DNA of 64,000 nucleotides from an uncultured Flavobacteriales bacterium (GCA_937121175.1 CAKZKD010000003.1:62001-126000); one strand, 5' to 3'. Positions 47,143 through 55,573 are shown, counted from the stretch's first letter. A program made the numbers and translations. Notes: generated by a model from the sequence alone, not told the origin.

Positions 47143-47227
47143 GTTCAATTGTCAATTGTTCAATTCTCAATTCATTGGGTGATTAATAATCCAATATTGA
47201 AAATTGGTCATTGAATCACTGAGAATT
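47143..47227. repeat. CAATT-rich repeat and long imperfect hairpin between convergent genes
   Basis: GTTCAATTGTCAATTGTTCAATTCTCAATTC is a run of CAATT units (from 47143). AATTCTCA (47162-47169) pairs perfectly with TGAGAATT (47220-47227), followed inside by ATTCA (47170-47174) with TGAAT (47212-47216) and a 3-nt bulge. It sits between the nitroreductase and DUF3817 stop codons and could end transcription from both sides. Confidence 0.5.
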
Positions 47228-47498
47228 AATTAGCCAAAAGTCTCTTCTCAAATATCCATGGGCCAACCGGAATTAGACTAGCGACTGCGGCCAAAAGAAG
47301 TTTCGAAAATTTCCATTTGTATTCGAAAAACACGTAAACTGCTGAACCAACGTAACCCATAAATAATACTCCATGTGCCCAGCCCATATACTTTACGTAT
47401 AGTGGTTCGCCATAAATGTATTTCATTGGCATGGCAATCAATAAAAGAAGTAAAAATGATAGTCCTTCTAAACGACCTATCCACTTAAAAAAATTCAT
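47226..47498 (-). CDS. DUF3817 family small membrane protein
   Basis: A 90-residue integral membrane protein with about three hydrophobic helices. 'GRLEGLSFLLLLLIAMPMKY' and 'GWAHGVLFMGYVGSAVYV' are typical of DUF3817, a small family of unknown function often annotated as related to cytochrome-associated membrane proteins. It is the last of three minus-strand genes. A -7-like box (CAAAAGTA on the plus strand, 47512-47519) lies just upstream, so it may also have its own promoter. Confidence 0.85.
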   Translation of the reverse strand: MNFFKWIGRLEGLSFLLLLLIAMPMKYIYGEPLYVKYMGWAHGVLFMGYVGSAVYVFFEYKWKFSKLLLAAVASLIPVGPWIFEKRLLAN

Positions 47499-47539
47499 AA
47501 TGTGTTTTGCCCAAAAGTACGGTGTGGATTAGAATTGGC

Positions 47540-48088
47540 CTATGAAAGTACCCCAAATAAATTTTTACTAGGCAGTTTAGGATTGTCACTCATGTGAAAC
47601 TCGTAGAAGGTGTTGTAAAACTCTAAGTGAGAAATTTTACCATCTCCATTTTCATCGATTGACTGGAATACGGCTTCCGCATTTTCTTGCTCTAATGCAA
47701 AAGCATTAAAGAAACTGATGAAATCACTTTTGCTTAACAAGTAATCATTATCGGTGTCCATTGCTAAAAACAATTCATCCATAAACGGTTTGACGTTAAG
47801 GTAAAACTGCTCTTCAGAACTCGTAATATACTCATAGTAGGTTTTAAATTCATTAAAACTAACCTGGTGATCGTGGTTCAAATCGGCCTCTCTAAAGAGT
47901 TTTGACCATATTTTAAAAAACACCGATTTAAATCGGTTTTCTTGTGCGGAACCTTGTCTCCATTCAAATTCTTTACACACTCTTTGAGTCAGAATGATTA
48001 AATCGTTCATGTCTAAGTAGCCATTTCCATTGGCATCGTAAGCCATGAACAACCGTTTTATTTTTTTCTGGCGTAATTCCGAAAGCAT
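47540..48088 (-). CDS. four-EF-hand calcium-binding protein (calerythrin/SCP-like)
   Basis: A 182-residue cytoplasmic protein, without a signal peptide, carrying four EF-hand loops: residues 18-29 ('DANGNGYLDMND'), 69-80 ('DLNHDHQVSFNE'), 111-122 ('DTDNDYLLSKSD') and 145-156 ('DENGDGKISHLE'). Loops 2 and 4 end in the canonical Glu, while loops 1 and 3 end in Asp. The size and spacing match calerythrin and sarcoplasmic calcium-binding proteins. It would bind Ca2+ as a buffer or sensor. No obvious target gene is nearby. Confidence 0.9.
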   Translation of the reverse strand: MLSELRQKKIKRLFMAYDANGNGYLDMNDLIILTQRVCKEFEWRQGSAQENRFKSVFFKIWSKLFREADLNHDHQVSFNEFKTYYEYITSSEEQFYLNVKPFMDELFLAMDTDNDYLLSKSDFISFFNAFALEQENAEAVFQSIDENGDGKISHLEFYNTFYEFHMSDNPKLPSKNLFGVLS

Positions 48089-48121
48089 AAGGTCAACTTT
48101 ACGGAACTGTTTATCAAAAGG

Positions 48122-48964
48122 TTACACTTTAATTCGATGAGGGTGAGTGTAAATGTTAAACGACCTGGGTTTTGAAAAGCCAATCAATGTAATGCCTTGT
48201 TTTTGGGCTAACTCAACCGCAAGGGAAGAAGGAGCTCCAACCGCAACCATAATACCAATTCCAGCACGAGTTGCTTTCTGCACTAATTCGAAACTAGCTC
48301 TTCCACTAACCAACAATATGCTCTCGAACAAGGGTAGATTACCATCAAATAATTCTGCTCCAATGACTTTATCGAGTGCGTTATGCCTACCAACGTCTTC
48401 TCGGAGGAGTTTCAAAATGCCTTTTGCGTCAAATAACGCCGAAGCATGAAGCCCCCCGGTGTATTCAAAAACAGTTTGGGCATTTCGTAGCTTTTCGTTT
48501 AGTTCTGAAATGATTTTTGGACTGGTTTTTAAATTCGATGTTATTGCTGAACATTGAACCGAAATAGCGTCAATACTCGACTTACCGCAAACTCCACAGC
48601 TTGAAGTAGTGTAGAAATTTCGTTGTAACGATGTTAAATCAAAGGTGTGATTTTCGTTCAAAACCACTTTTACAACATTCTCTTTTTCGTCCTCCTTTTC
48701 TACGGTTTCACAATGACGTATGGATTTTATTTCATCGTAAGAATTGATTATACCTTCTGTAAACAAAAATCCAACGGTTAGTTCCAAATCGTTTCCAGGT
48801 GTACGCATGGTCACCGATAAGGGTTGTTCAATTTGCTCGGTTCCGTTCCAATAACTCAATCGAATTTCAAGCGGTTCTTCAACAGCCAACACATCAGGAG
48901 TCTCTTCGAGCTTGTTGCTCGTCCATTTTGTAAGTTGATGTCCTTTTACTGCGCTTTTTACCAT
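48122..48964 (-). CDS. fdhD: formate dehydrogenase accessory sulfurtransferase FdhD
   Basis: 280 residues with the conserved 'RTPGNDLELTVGFLFTEGI' and 'CGVCGK' (Cys123/Cys126, the persulfide-carrying pair). It also has 'GGLHASALFD', 'REDVGRHNALDKVIGA' and 'VSGRASFELVQKA'. FdhD takes sulfur from a cysteine desulfurase and passes it to the bis-MGD molybdenum cofactor of formate dehydrogenase. No formate dehydrogenase or other molybdoenzyme gene is in the window, so its client must be elsewhere. It leads a three-gene minus-strand group. Confidence 0.94.
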   Translation of the reverse strand: MVKSAVKGHQLTKWTSNKLEETPDVLAVEEPLEIRLSYWNGTEQIEQPLSVTMRTPGNDLELTVGFLFTEGIINSYDEIKSIRHCETVEKEDEKENVVKVVLNENHTFDLTSLQRNFYTTSSCGVCGKSSIDAISVQCSAITSNLKTSPKIISELNEKLRNAQTVFEYTGGLHASALFDAKGILKLLREDVGRHNALDKVIGAELFDGNLPLFESILLVSGRASFELVQKATRAGIGIMVAVGAPSSLAVELAQKQGITLIGFSKPRSFNIYTHPHRIKV

Positions 48965-48982
48965 TTTTGATAGAATCGAAGT

Positions 48983-48990
48983 TACTTTTG
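48983..48990 (+). promoter_or_regulatory. -7 promoter element upstream of the 5'-nucleotidase gene
   Basis: TACTTTTG matches TAnnTTTG and lies 21 nt before the ATG at 49012. A TTTG at 48966-48969 is only 13 nt upstream, shorter than normal, so the -33 element is unsure. Confidence 0.42.
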
Positions 48991-49011
48991 CTCAAAATTC
49001 GCTTTTTTCTT

Positions 49012-50487
49012 ATGAAAAACTCCTTCTTCTGTTGTTTATTCTTTCTGGGTTTAATACTACAATCTTGCAACGAAACATCGACATTAATCCCAAAGGCCGA
49101 TGTTGTAATTGTTCAAGTAAATGATATTTACGAAATTGATGGAGTGAACGGTGGTAAGGAAGGGAATCTAGCACGAGTGCAAGGATTGGTAGATAGCCTA
49201 AAAGGAATTTATTCCAAAGTTTTATTGGTTCACGCTGGCGATTTTCTAAATCCTTCATTAATGGGCAACCTAAAAGATGAAGATGGTAATTGTATAAAAG
49301 GAAAACACATGGTGGAAGTGATGAACGCTATGAGTTTTGATGCAGTAGCTTTTGGAAATCACGAAATAGATTTAAAATACTCGGACCTTACCAAGCGTCT
49401 TAACGAAATGCAATTTGATATGATTTCGGCCAACTTGTTTTATAAAGATTCTGTTGAATTGCGTCCATTTACTCAATCCAATGAAGCAGTGAAGGGATTT
49501 AAAACATTCGATATCGAAACAAAGCGTGGTATTAAAAAGCTAAGTCTGCTTTCTGTTATTCTGCCTTACAACAAAAAGGATTATGTCCATTATACAAGTG
49601 TTGACAGTGTAGTTGAAACTTTCATTCAGCAAAACTCAAAGGAGTACGATGGATTATTCCTCTTGTCGCATCTAAATCGGGCACACGATAAAAGCATAGG
49701 CATTCAAAATGAGTATATAAATTTAATTATGGGTGGGCACGATCATTATAATTTTTGCGACACGGTGGGTTCTGAACGCTACGTTACCAAAGCAGATGCG
49801 AATGCCCGAACGGCTTGGATTCATTATGTAAACTGGAACGAAAACACTCAAGAGTTTATCAGTTCGCCCGTATTAATTTCCATTGATTCAACTATTCAGA
49901 AAAATGGAAAAGTAGAAAAGGTGATTCAGAACTGGAAAGACTTTGCTGCAGCCAAAACAGCGGAGCAAGGGTACGATATGAACCAAAGAATCCTTGAAAT
50001 TGATTATCCGTTGGATGCCCGCGAAGAATCGATAAGAAGTCAGCAAACAGATTTTGGGAAACTGGTTTGTGAGGCCATGGCTTCGGTATTCGACACCGCT
50101 GATGTAGTAGTTCTAAACTCAGGTTCGGTGCGTTACGATGATTTGATTCTAAACCCGGTAACACAAGGGGATATTTTGAAAGCATTACCATTTGGAGGCT
50201 CAATAAGCGGAACATATATGAGTGGCGAAATGGTATTGAAAATCTTTGAATCCAGTAAGCTCAACAATTCAACTGGTGGGTATTTGCAGGTGTTGCAGGT
50301 TCCAAAGGAAATTTCTGAGTTTGGAATGTACTACGTAATTACCACCGGTTACATGAGCGCAGGACGTGAAAATAATTTGGGATTCTTAAAAGATTTTGAT
50401 TGGGAATATCCAAAAAACATTGAGGACAACCAAAATGATATTCGGAAAATTATAATTGACTTTTTGGCGGCGAAAAAGCCTGTCTAG
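49012..50487 (+). CDS. lipoprotein 5'-nucleotidase-like metallophosphoesterase
   Basis: 491 residues from the ATG at 49012, which starts a lipoprotein signal ('FFLGLILQSCNE', lipobox Cys). The metallophosphatase half has 'VLLVHAGDFLNP', 'DAVAFGNHEIDLKYS' and 'IMGGHDHYNF'. The C-terminal 5'-nucleotidase domain has 'VVLNSGSVRYD' and 'TQGDILKALPFGGSI'. The first metal motif is 'VNDIYEID' instead of the more usual D-x-H-G, as in some known subgroups. It would release phosphate from nucleotides or related esters at the cell envelope. The gene meets the convergent EEP gene with no gap. Confidence 0.86.
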   Translation: MKNSFFCCLFFLGLILQSCNETSTLIPKADVVIVQVNDIYEIDGVNGGKEGNLARVQGLVDSLKGIYSKVLLVHAGDFLNPSLMGNLKDEDGNCIKGKHMVEVMNAMSFDAVAFGNHEIDLKYSDLTKRLNEMQFDMISANLFYKDSVELRPFTQSNEAVKGFKTFDIETKRGIKKLSLLSVILPYNKKDYVHYTSVDSVVETFIQQNSKEYDGLFLLSHLNRAHDKSIGIQNEYINLIMGGHDHYNFCDTVGSERYVTKADANARTAWIHYVNWNENTQEFISSPVLISIDSTIQKNGKVEKVIQNWKDFAAAKTAEQGYDMNQRILEIDYPLDAREESIRSQQTDFGKLVCEAMASVFDTADVVVLNSGSVRYDDLILNPVTQGDILKALPFGGSISGTYMSGEMVLKIFESSKLNNSTGGYLQVLQVPKEISEFGMYYVITTGYMSAGRENNLGFLKDFDWEYPKNIEDNQNDIRKIIIDFLAAKKPV

Positions 50488-51582
50488 TTACTCAAAAGTA
50501 AAGTAACCCACTAACGGATAATGGTCCGATAGGTCTTTTTTAACGACTTCAAAATGATGGTTTTTAAGGCTTTTACTGTAGAACATGTAGTCAATTCTCA
50601 ACAATGGGAAATTACCGTTATAAGTATGTCCAAGGCCATTTCCTGAAACCTCAAAAGCATCGTTTAGTTCTCCTTTTATTTGCTCATAAGCAAACGAAAG
50701 TGGCGTATCATTAAAATCGCCACAAACAATAACAGGGTATTGACAATCGTAAATATGTTGACGAATTTTTTCTGCCTGTTCTTGTCGTTTGGAGTAGGCT
50801 TGCTTTAGTTTACCAACCAGTGATTTTGCTTCCTCCAATTTTTCTTCTTGCGATTCTCCATTGTATTGAAAGACGTTCATGTCAGATTTACCCAAATGCA
50901 AACTCTGCAAGTGCATGTTGTAAACCCGTACAATTGTTCCATCGAAATCAATGTCCGTATAGATGCACATGTTCGTTCCTTCTCGCTCAAATGGCACAAT
51001 ACCCTTGTCAACTATTGGGTACTGCGATAAGGTGGCAATTCCGAATGAGTTGCCTCTAAATTCAACTAAAATTTCAACGTGTCGGTATTTGGCGTTTGTA
51101 ATATTCTTGATGGAATCGTATGGAGAGAAATCTTTTCGTTTGGTATCAAAAAACTCCTGAAAACAATAAACATCAAACAACCCCTCGTTCAAATACTCAA
51201 AAACCTTTTTACTATCCTCCGTCTGAAATTTAGGTCCGTTTAAACCCAAAGCTCTCAAATTGTGAGAAAGCACCCGAACGCTGTTTACAGGAGGGTATTC
51301 ATTAACCTCTCGCGATTGGTAAAATTTACTGAAATGAAAGTACCCAAGGGCAACAACTACTGTGCTTAAGAAAACGTGTTTTTTTAATCGAGCAATCCAG
51401 TAAATAATAAACACTCCGTTGGCAATTAGCAACAACGGATACCCTAATCCAAAAAATGAAATGTACCAATAGTCGCTAGGGTTTACATAGGGTGCGGCGT
51501 AAGAAATAAGCAAAGCAAGTGCGGCGAGTACATTAAAAATGTACACACTTTTATCAATTAAAGACATTGCTGTTTTTCGCAT
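50488..51582 (-). CDS. membrane-anchored endonuclease/exonuclease/phosphatase (EEP) family protein
   Basis: 364 residues. The first 85 contain three membrane segments ('VLAALALLISYAAPYV', 'FFGLGYPLLLIANGVFIIYW', 'HVFLSTVVVALGYF'). The remainder is an EEP domain with 'VYCFQEF' (metal Glu), 'VYNMHLQSL', 'VIVCGDFNDTPLS' and 'DHYPLVG' (catalytic Asp-His). Members hydrolyse phosphodiesters or phosphomonoesters in nucleic acids, lipids or sugars. The membrane-linked form is common in Bacteroidota beside the rhomboid/mutL genes. The substrate is unknown. Confidence 0.88.
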   Translation of the reverse strand: MRKTAMSLIDKSVYIFNVLAALALLISYAAPYVNPSDYWYISFFGLGYPLLLIANGVFIIYWIARLKKHVFLSTVVVALGYFHFSKFYQSREVNEYPPVNSVRVLSHNLRALGLNGPKFQTEDSKKVFEYLNEGLFDVYCFQEFFDTKRKDFSPYDSIKNITNAKYRHVEILVEFRGNSFGIATLSQYPIVDKGIVPFEREGTNMCIYTDIDFDGTIVRVYNMHLQSLHLGKSDMNVFQYNGESQEEKLEEAKSLVGKLKQAYSKRQEQAEKIRQHIYDCQYPVIVCGDFNDTPLSFAYEQIKGELNDAFEVSGNGLGHTYNGNFPLLRIDYMFYSKSLKNHHFEVVKKDLSDHYPLVGYFTFE

Positions 51583-51721
51583 TTCTAATTATTTGTGCCC
51601 AAATAACTCTTGTTGAACCCAAGAGAAATCCTACAACCAAAGATGCGGATTACGTCTATTTTTGACAATGAAACACCGTTTACTTTTTGAACAATTTTAT
51701 GGAAATAATTAGGCGCATTAT

Positions 51722-51740
51722 TAGTCTCCGAACGAGACTA
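51722..51740 (-). terminator. hairpin at the stop codon of the second rhomboid gene
   Basis: TAGTCTC and GAGACTA pair perfectly over 7 bp around a 5-nt loop. On the minus strand the TAG stop codon forms the first bases of the stem. No T-run follows, so it may be a weak terminator or an mRNA-stabilising hairpin. Confidence 0.45.
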
Positions 51741-52649
51741 TTTACCACTTACTTTAAAAAGAAATTCCTTTTCCGATTCCGTTAGAGAATCGTAACCAGA
51801 TTTGCCAATTTTATCTAAAATGGCATCTACTTTTTGCTGTTTTTGATTTTCGTCCATTTGGTTTTTAGTTTTGGTAGATGCTCCATTCGGTGCATTTGAG
51901 GTATAAGTTGGTGCTGAGCGGGGCGCACGGTTTTTATTTGAAACTACCCTCATTTTCTTTTTAACAAATGGATTTCTAATAGCAAACAAAAAGCTGTAAA
52001 AAGGAATAGACCAGTCTTTACCACTTTGCAAATTTCTAATAAACAAAAAGCCTAAAGCAGCACCACCTATATGTGCAAGTTTACCTCCAGTATTAAATGA
52101 AAAATTTAGTACTGAAGAAAGAATGAATATTGTAAGAGCAACGTATTTAAGCGGCACGGGGCCAAAGAAAATAAGGTTTATTTTATAATCGGGTAACAAC
52201 GTAGCGGTAGCAACAACAATGGCCATCACAGCGGCCGAAGCTCCTAGAAGTAAGCCACCAAAAGGATACACTCCCATTGCAGCGAGTAGATTGAAACTAA
52301 CTAAATACAATAGCCCTCCTGCAATTCCACCGGTGAAGTAAATTGCAGTGAATCTTCTTGGACCAAGGAATTCCAGCGCGATTTTACCAATAGAGTATAA
52401 AATAAGCATATTAAACAAAATGTGCGAAATACCATTAGTACTATGCAGAAACATGTAGGTTACCACTGACCAAAATTGAAAGAAATATGCACTTATATCT
52501 CCGGGAATTGCGAAGTGTTCAATCAACGGAATCCATTGATTAAAAAGACTCGTAAATACAAAAACGATAACGTTGAGTACAATTATTTTGGAAAGTGGGT
52601 TGTCTCCGGTAAAAATGCGTTTGAAATCATCGAAAAGAAAGTTCGCCAT
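51738..52649 (-). CDS. rhomboid family intramembrane serine protease (with C-terminal tail)
   Basis: 303 residues with six predicted membrane helices, 'SHILFNMLILYSIG' (the helix-2 H-x-x-x-N region) and the catalytic Ser138 in 'LLLGASAAVMAI' with His193 in 'KLAHIGGAALG'. The serine motif is G-A-S-A rather than G-x-S-G. A soluble tail of about 80 residues, rich in Asn, Lys and Gln, ends in 'DKIGKSGYDSLTESEKEFLF', a conserved small C-terminal motif of Bacteroidota rhomboids. It cleaves single-pass membrane proteins. It starts 1 nt after the upstream rhomboid gene. Confidence 0.9.
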   Translation of the reverse strand: MANFLFDDFKRIFTGDNPLSKIIVLNVIVFVFTSLFNQWIPLIEHFAIPGDISAYFFQFWSVVTYMFLHSTNGISHILFNMLILYSIGKIALEFLGPRRFTAIYFTGGIAGGLLYLVSFNLLAAMGVYPFGGLLLGASAAVMAIVVATATLLPDYKINLIFFGPVPLKYVALTIFILSSVLNFSFNTGGKLAHIGGAALGFLFIRNLQSGKDWSIPFYSFLFAIRNPFVKKKMRVVSNKNRAPRSAPTYTSNAPNGASTKTKNQMDENQKQQKVDAILDKIGKSGYDSLTESEKEFLFKVSGK

Positions 52650-52650
52650 A

Positions 52651-53403
52651 TCATCTGAATCTACCCTTGGCCTGATTTTGCCAATATTTAATCAAAATAT
52701 AACCAAACAACATTCCGCCCAAATGTGCAAAATGCGCCACATTGTCACCGGGTCGGTCTTGAATTCCATTTATCAACTCCAACGCACCGTATCCAGCCAC
52801 AAAATACTTGGCCTTTATTGGAATTGGGATAAACATCATATACAAACTTGCATTAGGGTACATCATTCCAAACGCCAGCAGAATTCCAAACAAACTTCCA
52901 GAAGCACCAACTAATCCAAAATTGTAGAAGGAGTTTAACTGCCCCCAATCTGGGTCAGTGAAGTTTTTGTTTTGTAAGGATAGTTCTGCACCTTTTTCAA
53001 TGACGTATTGAAATGTTTCTGGAGTCATGCCAGCCTTAATTTGCTGAATTCCAATAAAGGCAATTGCGTAATGTAGAAGCGAAGCGCCAATTCCTGTAAT
53101 TATGTAGAAAATCAGAAAACGTTTTGGCCCCCAAGCATTCTCAATTTGACTGCCGAACATCCACACGGCAAACATGTTAAAGAAGATGTGAGAAATGTCT
53201 CCATGCATAAACATGTAGGTGACGATTTGGTAGGGTTCAAAAAGGCTAGATTTAAAGTAGTGCATTCCAAGAATGTCCCTCAAATCTATGTTCATGGAGG
53301 CATGGAACGAGATGGTGGCCAGAAAAAGTAACCCATTTATAATAATGAGGTTTTTAACTACCGTGGGCAACATTGAAAATCCCTGTCTTCCAAATCCCTG
53401 CAT
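52651..53403 (-). CDS. rhomboid family intramembrane serine protease
   Basis: A 250-residue six-helix protein. Helix 2 has 'MHGDISHIFFNMFAVWMFG' (H-x-x-x-N), the nucleophile is Ser168 in 'GLVGASGSLFGIL' and the base is His227 in 'AHFAHLGGMLFG', so it looks active. Between helices 3 and 4 it has a polar loop of about 40 residues. Its ATG overlaps the mutL stop codon, and a second rhomboid gene follows at once. The natural substrates are unknown. Confidence 0.93.
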   Translation of the reverse strand: MQGFGRQGFSMLPTVVKNLIIINGLLFLATISFHASMNIDLRDILGMHYFKSSLFEPYQIVTYMFMHGDISHIFFNMFAVWMFGSQIENAWGPKRFLIFYIITGIGASLLHYAIAFIGIQQIKAGMTPETFQYVIEKGAELSLQNKNFTDPDWGQLNSFYNFGLVGASGSLFGILLAFGMMYPNASLYMMFIPIPIKAKYFVAGYGALELINGIQDRPGDNVAHFAHLGGMLFGYILIKYWQNQAKGRFR

Positions 53404-55268
53404 TACTCAAATCCTTTTAGTAGTTCCTCTAAAGACTGAGACACTATTATTTTTTTTCCAGCTGGATTGTAGTTTGGGTTTTCGCATGCAAACAACTCAT
53501 CAATAAGCATTTGCATTTCAATTTTGTCTAATTTTCGCCCAGTTTTTATTGCGTTTTTTTGAGCCAAAGAGTAGGAGAGATTTACTCTTGCGTCCAATTT
53601 AAGCTCCGTATCGTTTTGTCGGTAATTCGCCAAAACGCCATCAATTATTTCTGGACAATTAGGCTGAACAATATCACTCGGAAGTCCTCGAACAATAAAC
53701 GAATTCTTGCCAAAATCATCAATATCAAAACCCATACAGCGCAGTTGAGGCATCAGTTCCTTTAACAAATCTGCGTCATTTGGGTTCAAATCAATATTTT
53801 CTGGGAATACCAATTGTTGTGCTTTACCAGACCCTTGAGCCAATTGTCCTAAGTACCGTTCAAATAAAACCCGTTCGTGTGCTCGTTGTTGGTCGATGAG
53901 CATCATTCCTGATTTTATTTGAATAATGATAAACCGGTTGTGCAGTTGAATAATTTTTTCGTCCGCTGTGGAGTTAGAATCTTGTTCACCAGATTTTACC
54001 AGTTCAGTATTTTGAACAAATTCATTTTCAAGTTCTTCAAAATCAACATGAGATTGAACCTCTTCTGGGTTGTTTTTTAGCAGACTTTCCCAATGGTCAA
54101 CTGGAGTGGAGTAGGCAGGATTTACCGCACTATAGTCCATTTTTCGCAAACCGGAAGATTTTTTGGTGTTATCGAACGGGTTGTAATCTGGATTAACTGA
54201 AATCCCCGGAATTCCTGCGTCGCCAGTAACGGCGTCGTCAAAAGTGGTTTCTCTGTTAAAATCTAAAGAAGGAGTAATGTTGTGTTCTCCAAGCGCCTTT
54301 TTAACGGAAGACCTAATTATGGCATAGACCGCTTTTTCATCTTCAAATTTTATTTCGGTTTTTGTGGGATGAATATTGATGTCCATCGCACTTGGTTCTA
54401 AATCCAGTTTTAGGAAATAGGTAGGATGGTGTCCTTTTGGAATAAGTTCTTCGAAGGCATGCTGCACTGCATGATGCAAATAATGGTTTTTAATAAATCG
54501 GTTGTTAGCAAAGAAATATTGTTCGCCCCTAGTTTTTCGAGCGTATTCAGGTTTACAAATAAATCCGCTGACAGAAACTATATCTGTTGATTCAGTTACA
54601 GGCACTAAACGGTCATTGAAATTCTTCCCAAAAATGGAAACTATCCGTTGTCTAAATGTTCCGTTTTGCAAGTGAAACAACTCTTCACCTTCTTGGTAAT
54701 ACTGAAATTTAACATCTGGGTGCACCAACGCAATACGCTCAAATTGGTCAATGATATGGCGATTTTCTATCGAGTTTTTCTTCAGGAATTTTCTTCGTGC
54801 AGGAATGTTGTAAAACAGATTTTTTATGGAAATCGAAGTTCCTTTCGATCCTGAACAAGGCTCTTGTTTCAGTACTTTACTCGCATGAACTTTTACCAGG
54901 TTGCCCAGTTCATCATCAGCTCTTTTGGATTTTATTTCAGCTTCAGAAACGGCCACAATACTTGCCAAGGCTTCACCACGGAAACCCATAGTAGTAATGT
55001 AATAAAGGTCTTCGGCATTTTTGATTTTTGAAGTTGCGTGACGTTCCAAACACATTCTAATATCAGTCGGAGACATACCTTTTCCATCATCAATTACCTG
55101 AATCAGTCCTTTACCAGCATCCTCAACAATCAGTTTGATTTCTGTAGCACCAGCATCAATGCTATTCTCAAGCAATTCCTTAACTACAGAAGCAGGGCGT
55201 TGAACCACCTCACCAGCCGCAATTTGATTGGCTACATTATCGGGCAATAAATTGATGATATTTTCCAT
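53403..55268 (-). CDS. mutL: DNA mismatch repair protein MutL
   Basis: 621 residues. The N-terminal GHKL ATPase is clear: 'VVKELLENSIDAGATEI', 'DDGKGMSPTD' and 'TMGFRGEALASI'. The C-terminal dimerisation/nuclease domain includes 'LIDQQRAHERVLFE', where endonuclease-type MutL has DQHA-x-x-E-x4-E, and ends 'CENPNYNPAGKKIIVSQSL'. MutL links MutS recognition to downstream repair. The His-to-Gln change in the nuclease motif is noted separately. It lies between a 96-residue membrane protein (start and stop adjoin) and two rhomboid genes. Confidence 0.95.
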   Translation of the reverse strand: MENIINLLPDNVANQIAAGEVVQRPASVVKELLENSIDAGATEIKLIVEDAGKGLIQVIDDGKGMSPTDIRMCLERHATSKIKNAEDLYYITTMGFRGEALASIVAVSEAEIKSKRADDELGNLVKVHASKVLKQEPCSGSKGTSISIKNLFYNIPARRKFLKKNSIENRHIIDQFERIALVHPDVKFQYYQEGEELFHLQNGTFRQRIVSIFGKNFNDRLVPVTESTDIVSVSGFICKPEYARKTRGEQYFFANNRFIKNHYLHHAVQHAFEELIPKGHHPTYFLKLDLEPSAMDINIHPTKTEIKFEDEKAVYAIIRSSVKKALGEHNITPSLDFNRETTFDDAVTGDAGIPGISVNPDYNPFDNTKKSSGLRKMDYSAVNPAYSTPVDHWESLLKNNPEEVQSHVDFEELENEFVQNTELVKSGEQDSNSTADEKIIQLHNRFIIIQIKSGMMLIDQQRAHERVLFERYLGQLAQGSGKAQQLVFPENIDLNPNDADLLKELMPQLRCMGFDIDDFGKNSFIVRGLPSDIVQPNCPEIIDGVLANYRQNDTELKLDARVNLSYSLAQKNAIKTGRKLDKIEMQMLIDELFACENPNYNPAGKKIIVSQSLEELLKGFE

Positions 55269-55559
55269 TTACGTGGTAAGGTATAAATAGACAACCATAA
55301 ATAAGAATCCAGCGATTAGTGCAATTCTGTAGTTCGATTTAGAGACAATACTCTGACGACTTCCACGCTGCCAATCGGAACGCAAGCGCTCGCGCAGTAG
55401 TTCGCTATTGAGTTCTCCTTTCTTTTCGGCTTCAATTTGTTTTTTGATTCTTGCTACACGTTGGTCCAATTCTTCTTTTTCTGCATCGTAGTAAAGCGGC
55501 TGATAATCAAACCGTTTGTTCCGATGTAATTTGATAAAAGAAGGGAGTTTGTTTTTCAT
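55269..55559 (-). CDS. small single-pass membrane protein upstream of mutL (unknown function)
   Basis: 96 residues from the ATG at 55559; a TTG two codons earlier is less likely. The first half is highly charged, with a likely coiled coil ('EELDQRVARIKKQIEAEKKG'), and the last 20 residues ('IALIAGFLFMVVYLYLTT') form a C-terminal membrane anchor. I do not recognise a named family. Its stop abuts the mutL start, and this position next to mutL suggests cotranscription rather than shared function. Confidence 0.75.
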   Translation of the reverse strand: MKNKLPSFIKLHRNKRFDYQPLYYDAEKEELDQRVARIKKQIEAEKKGELNSELLRERLRSDWQRGSRQSIVSKSNYRIALIAGFLFMVVYLYLTT

Positions 55560-55573
55560 AATCAACCGAGATT

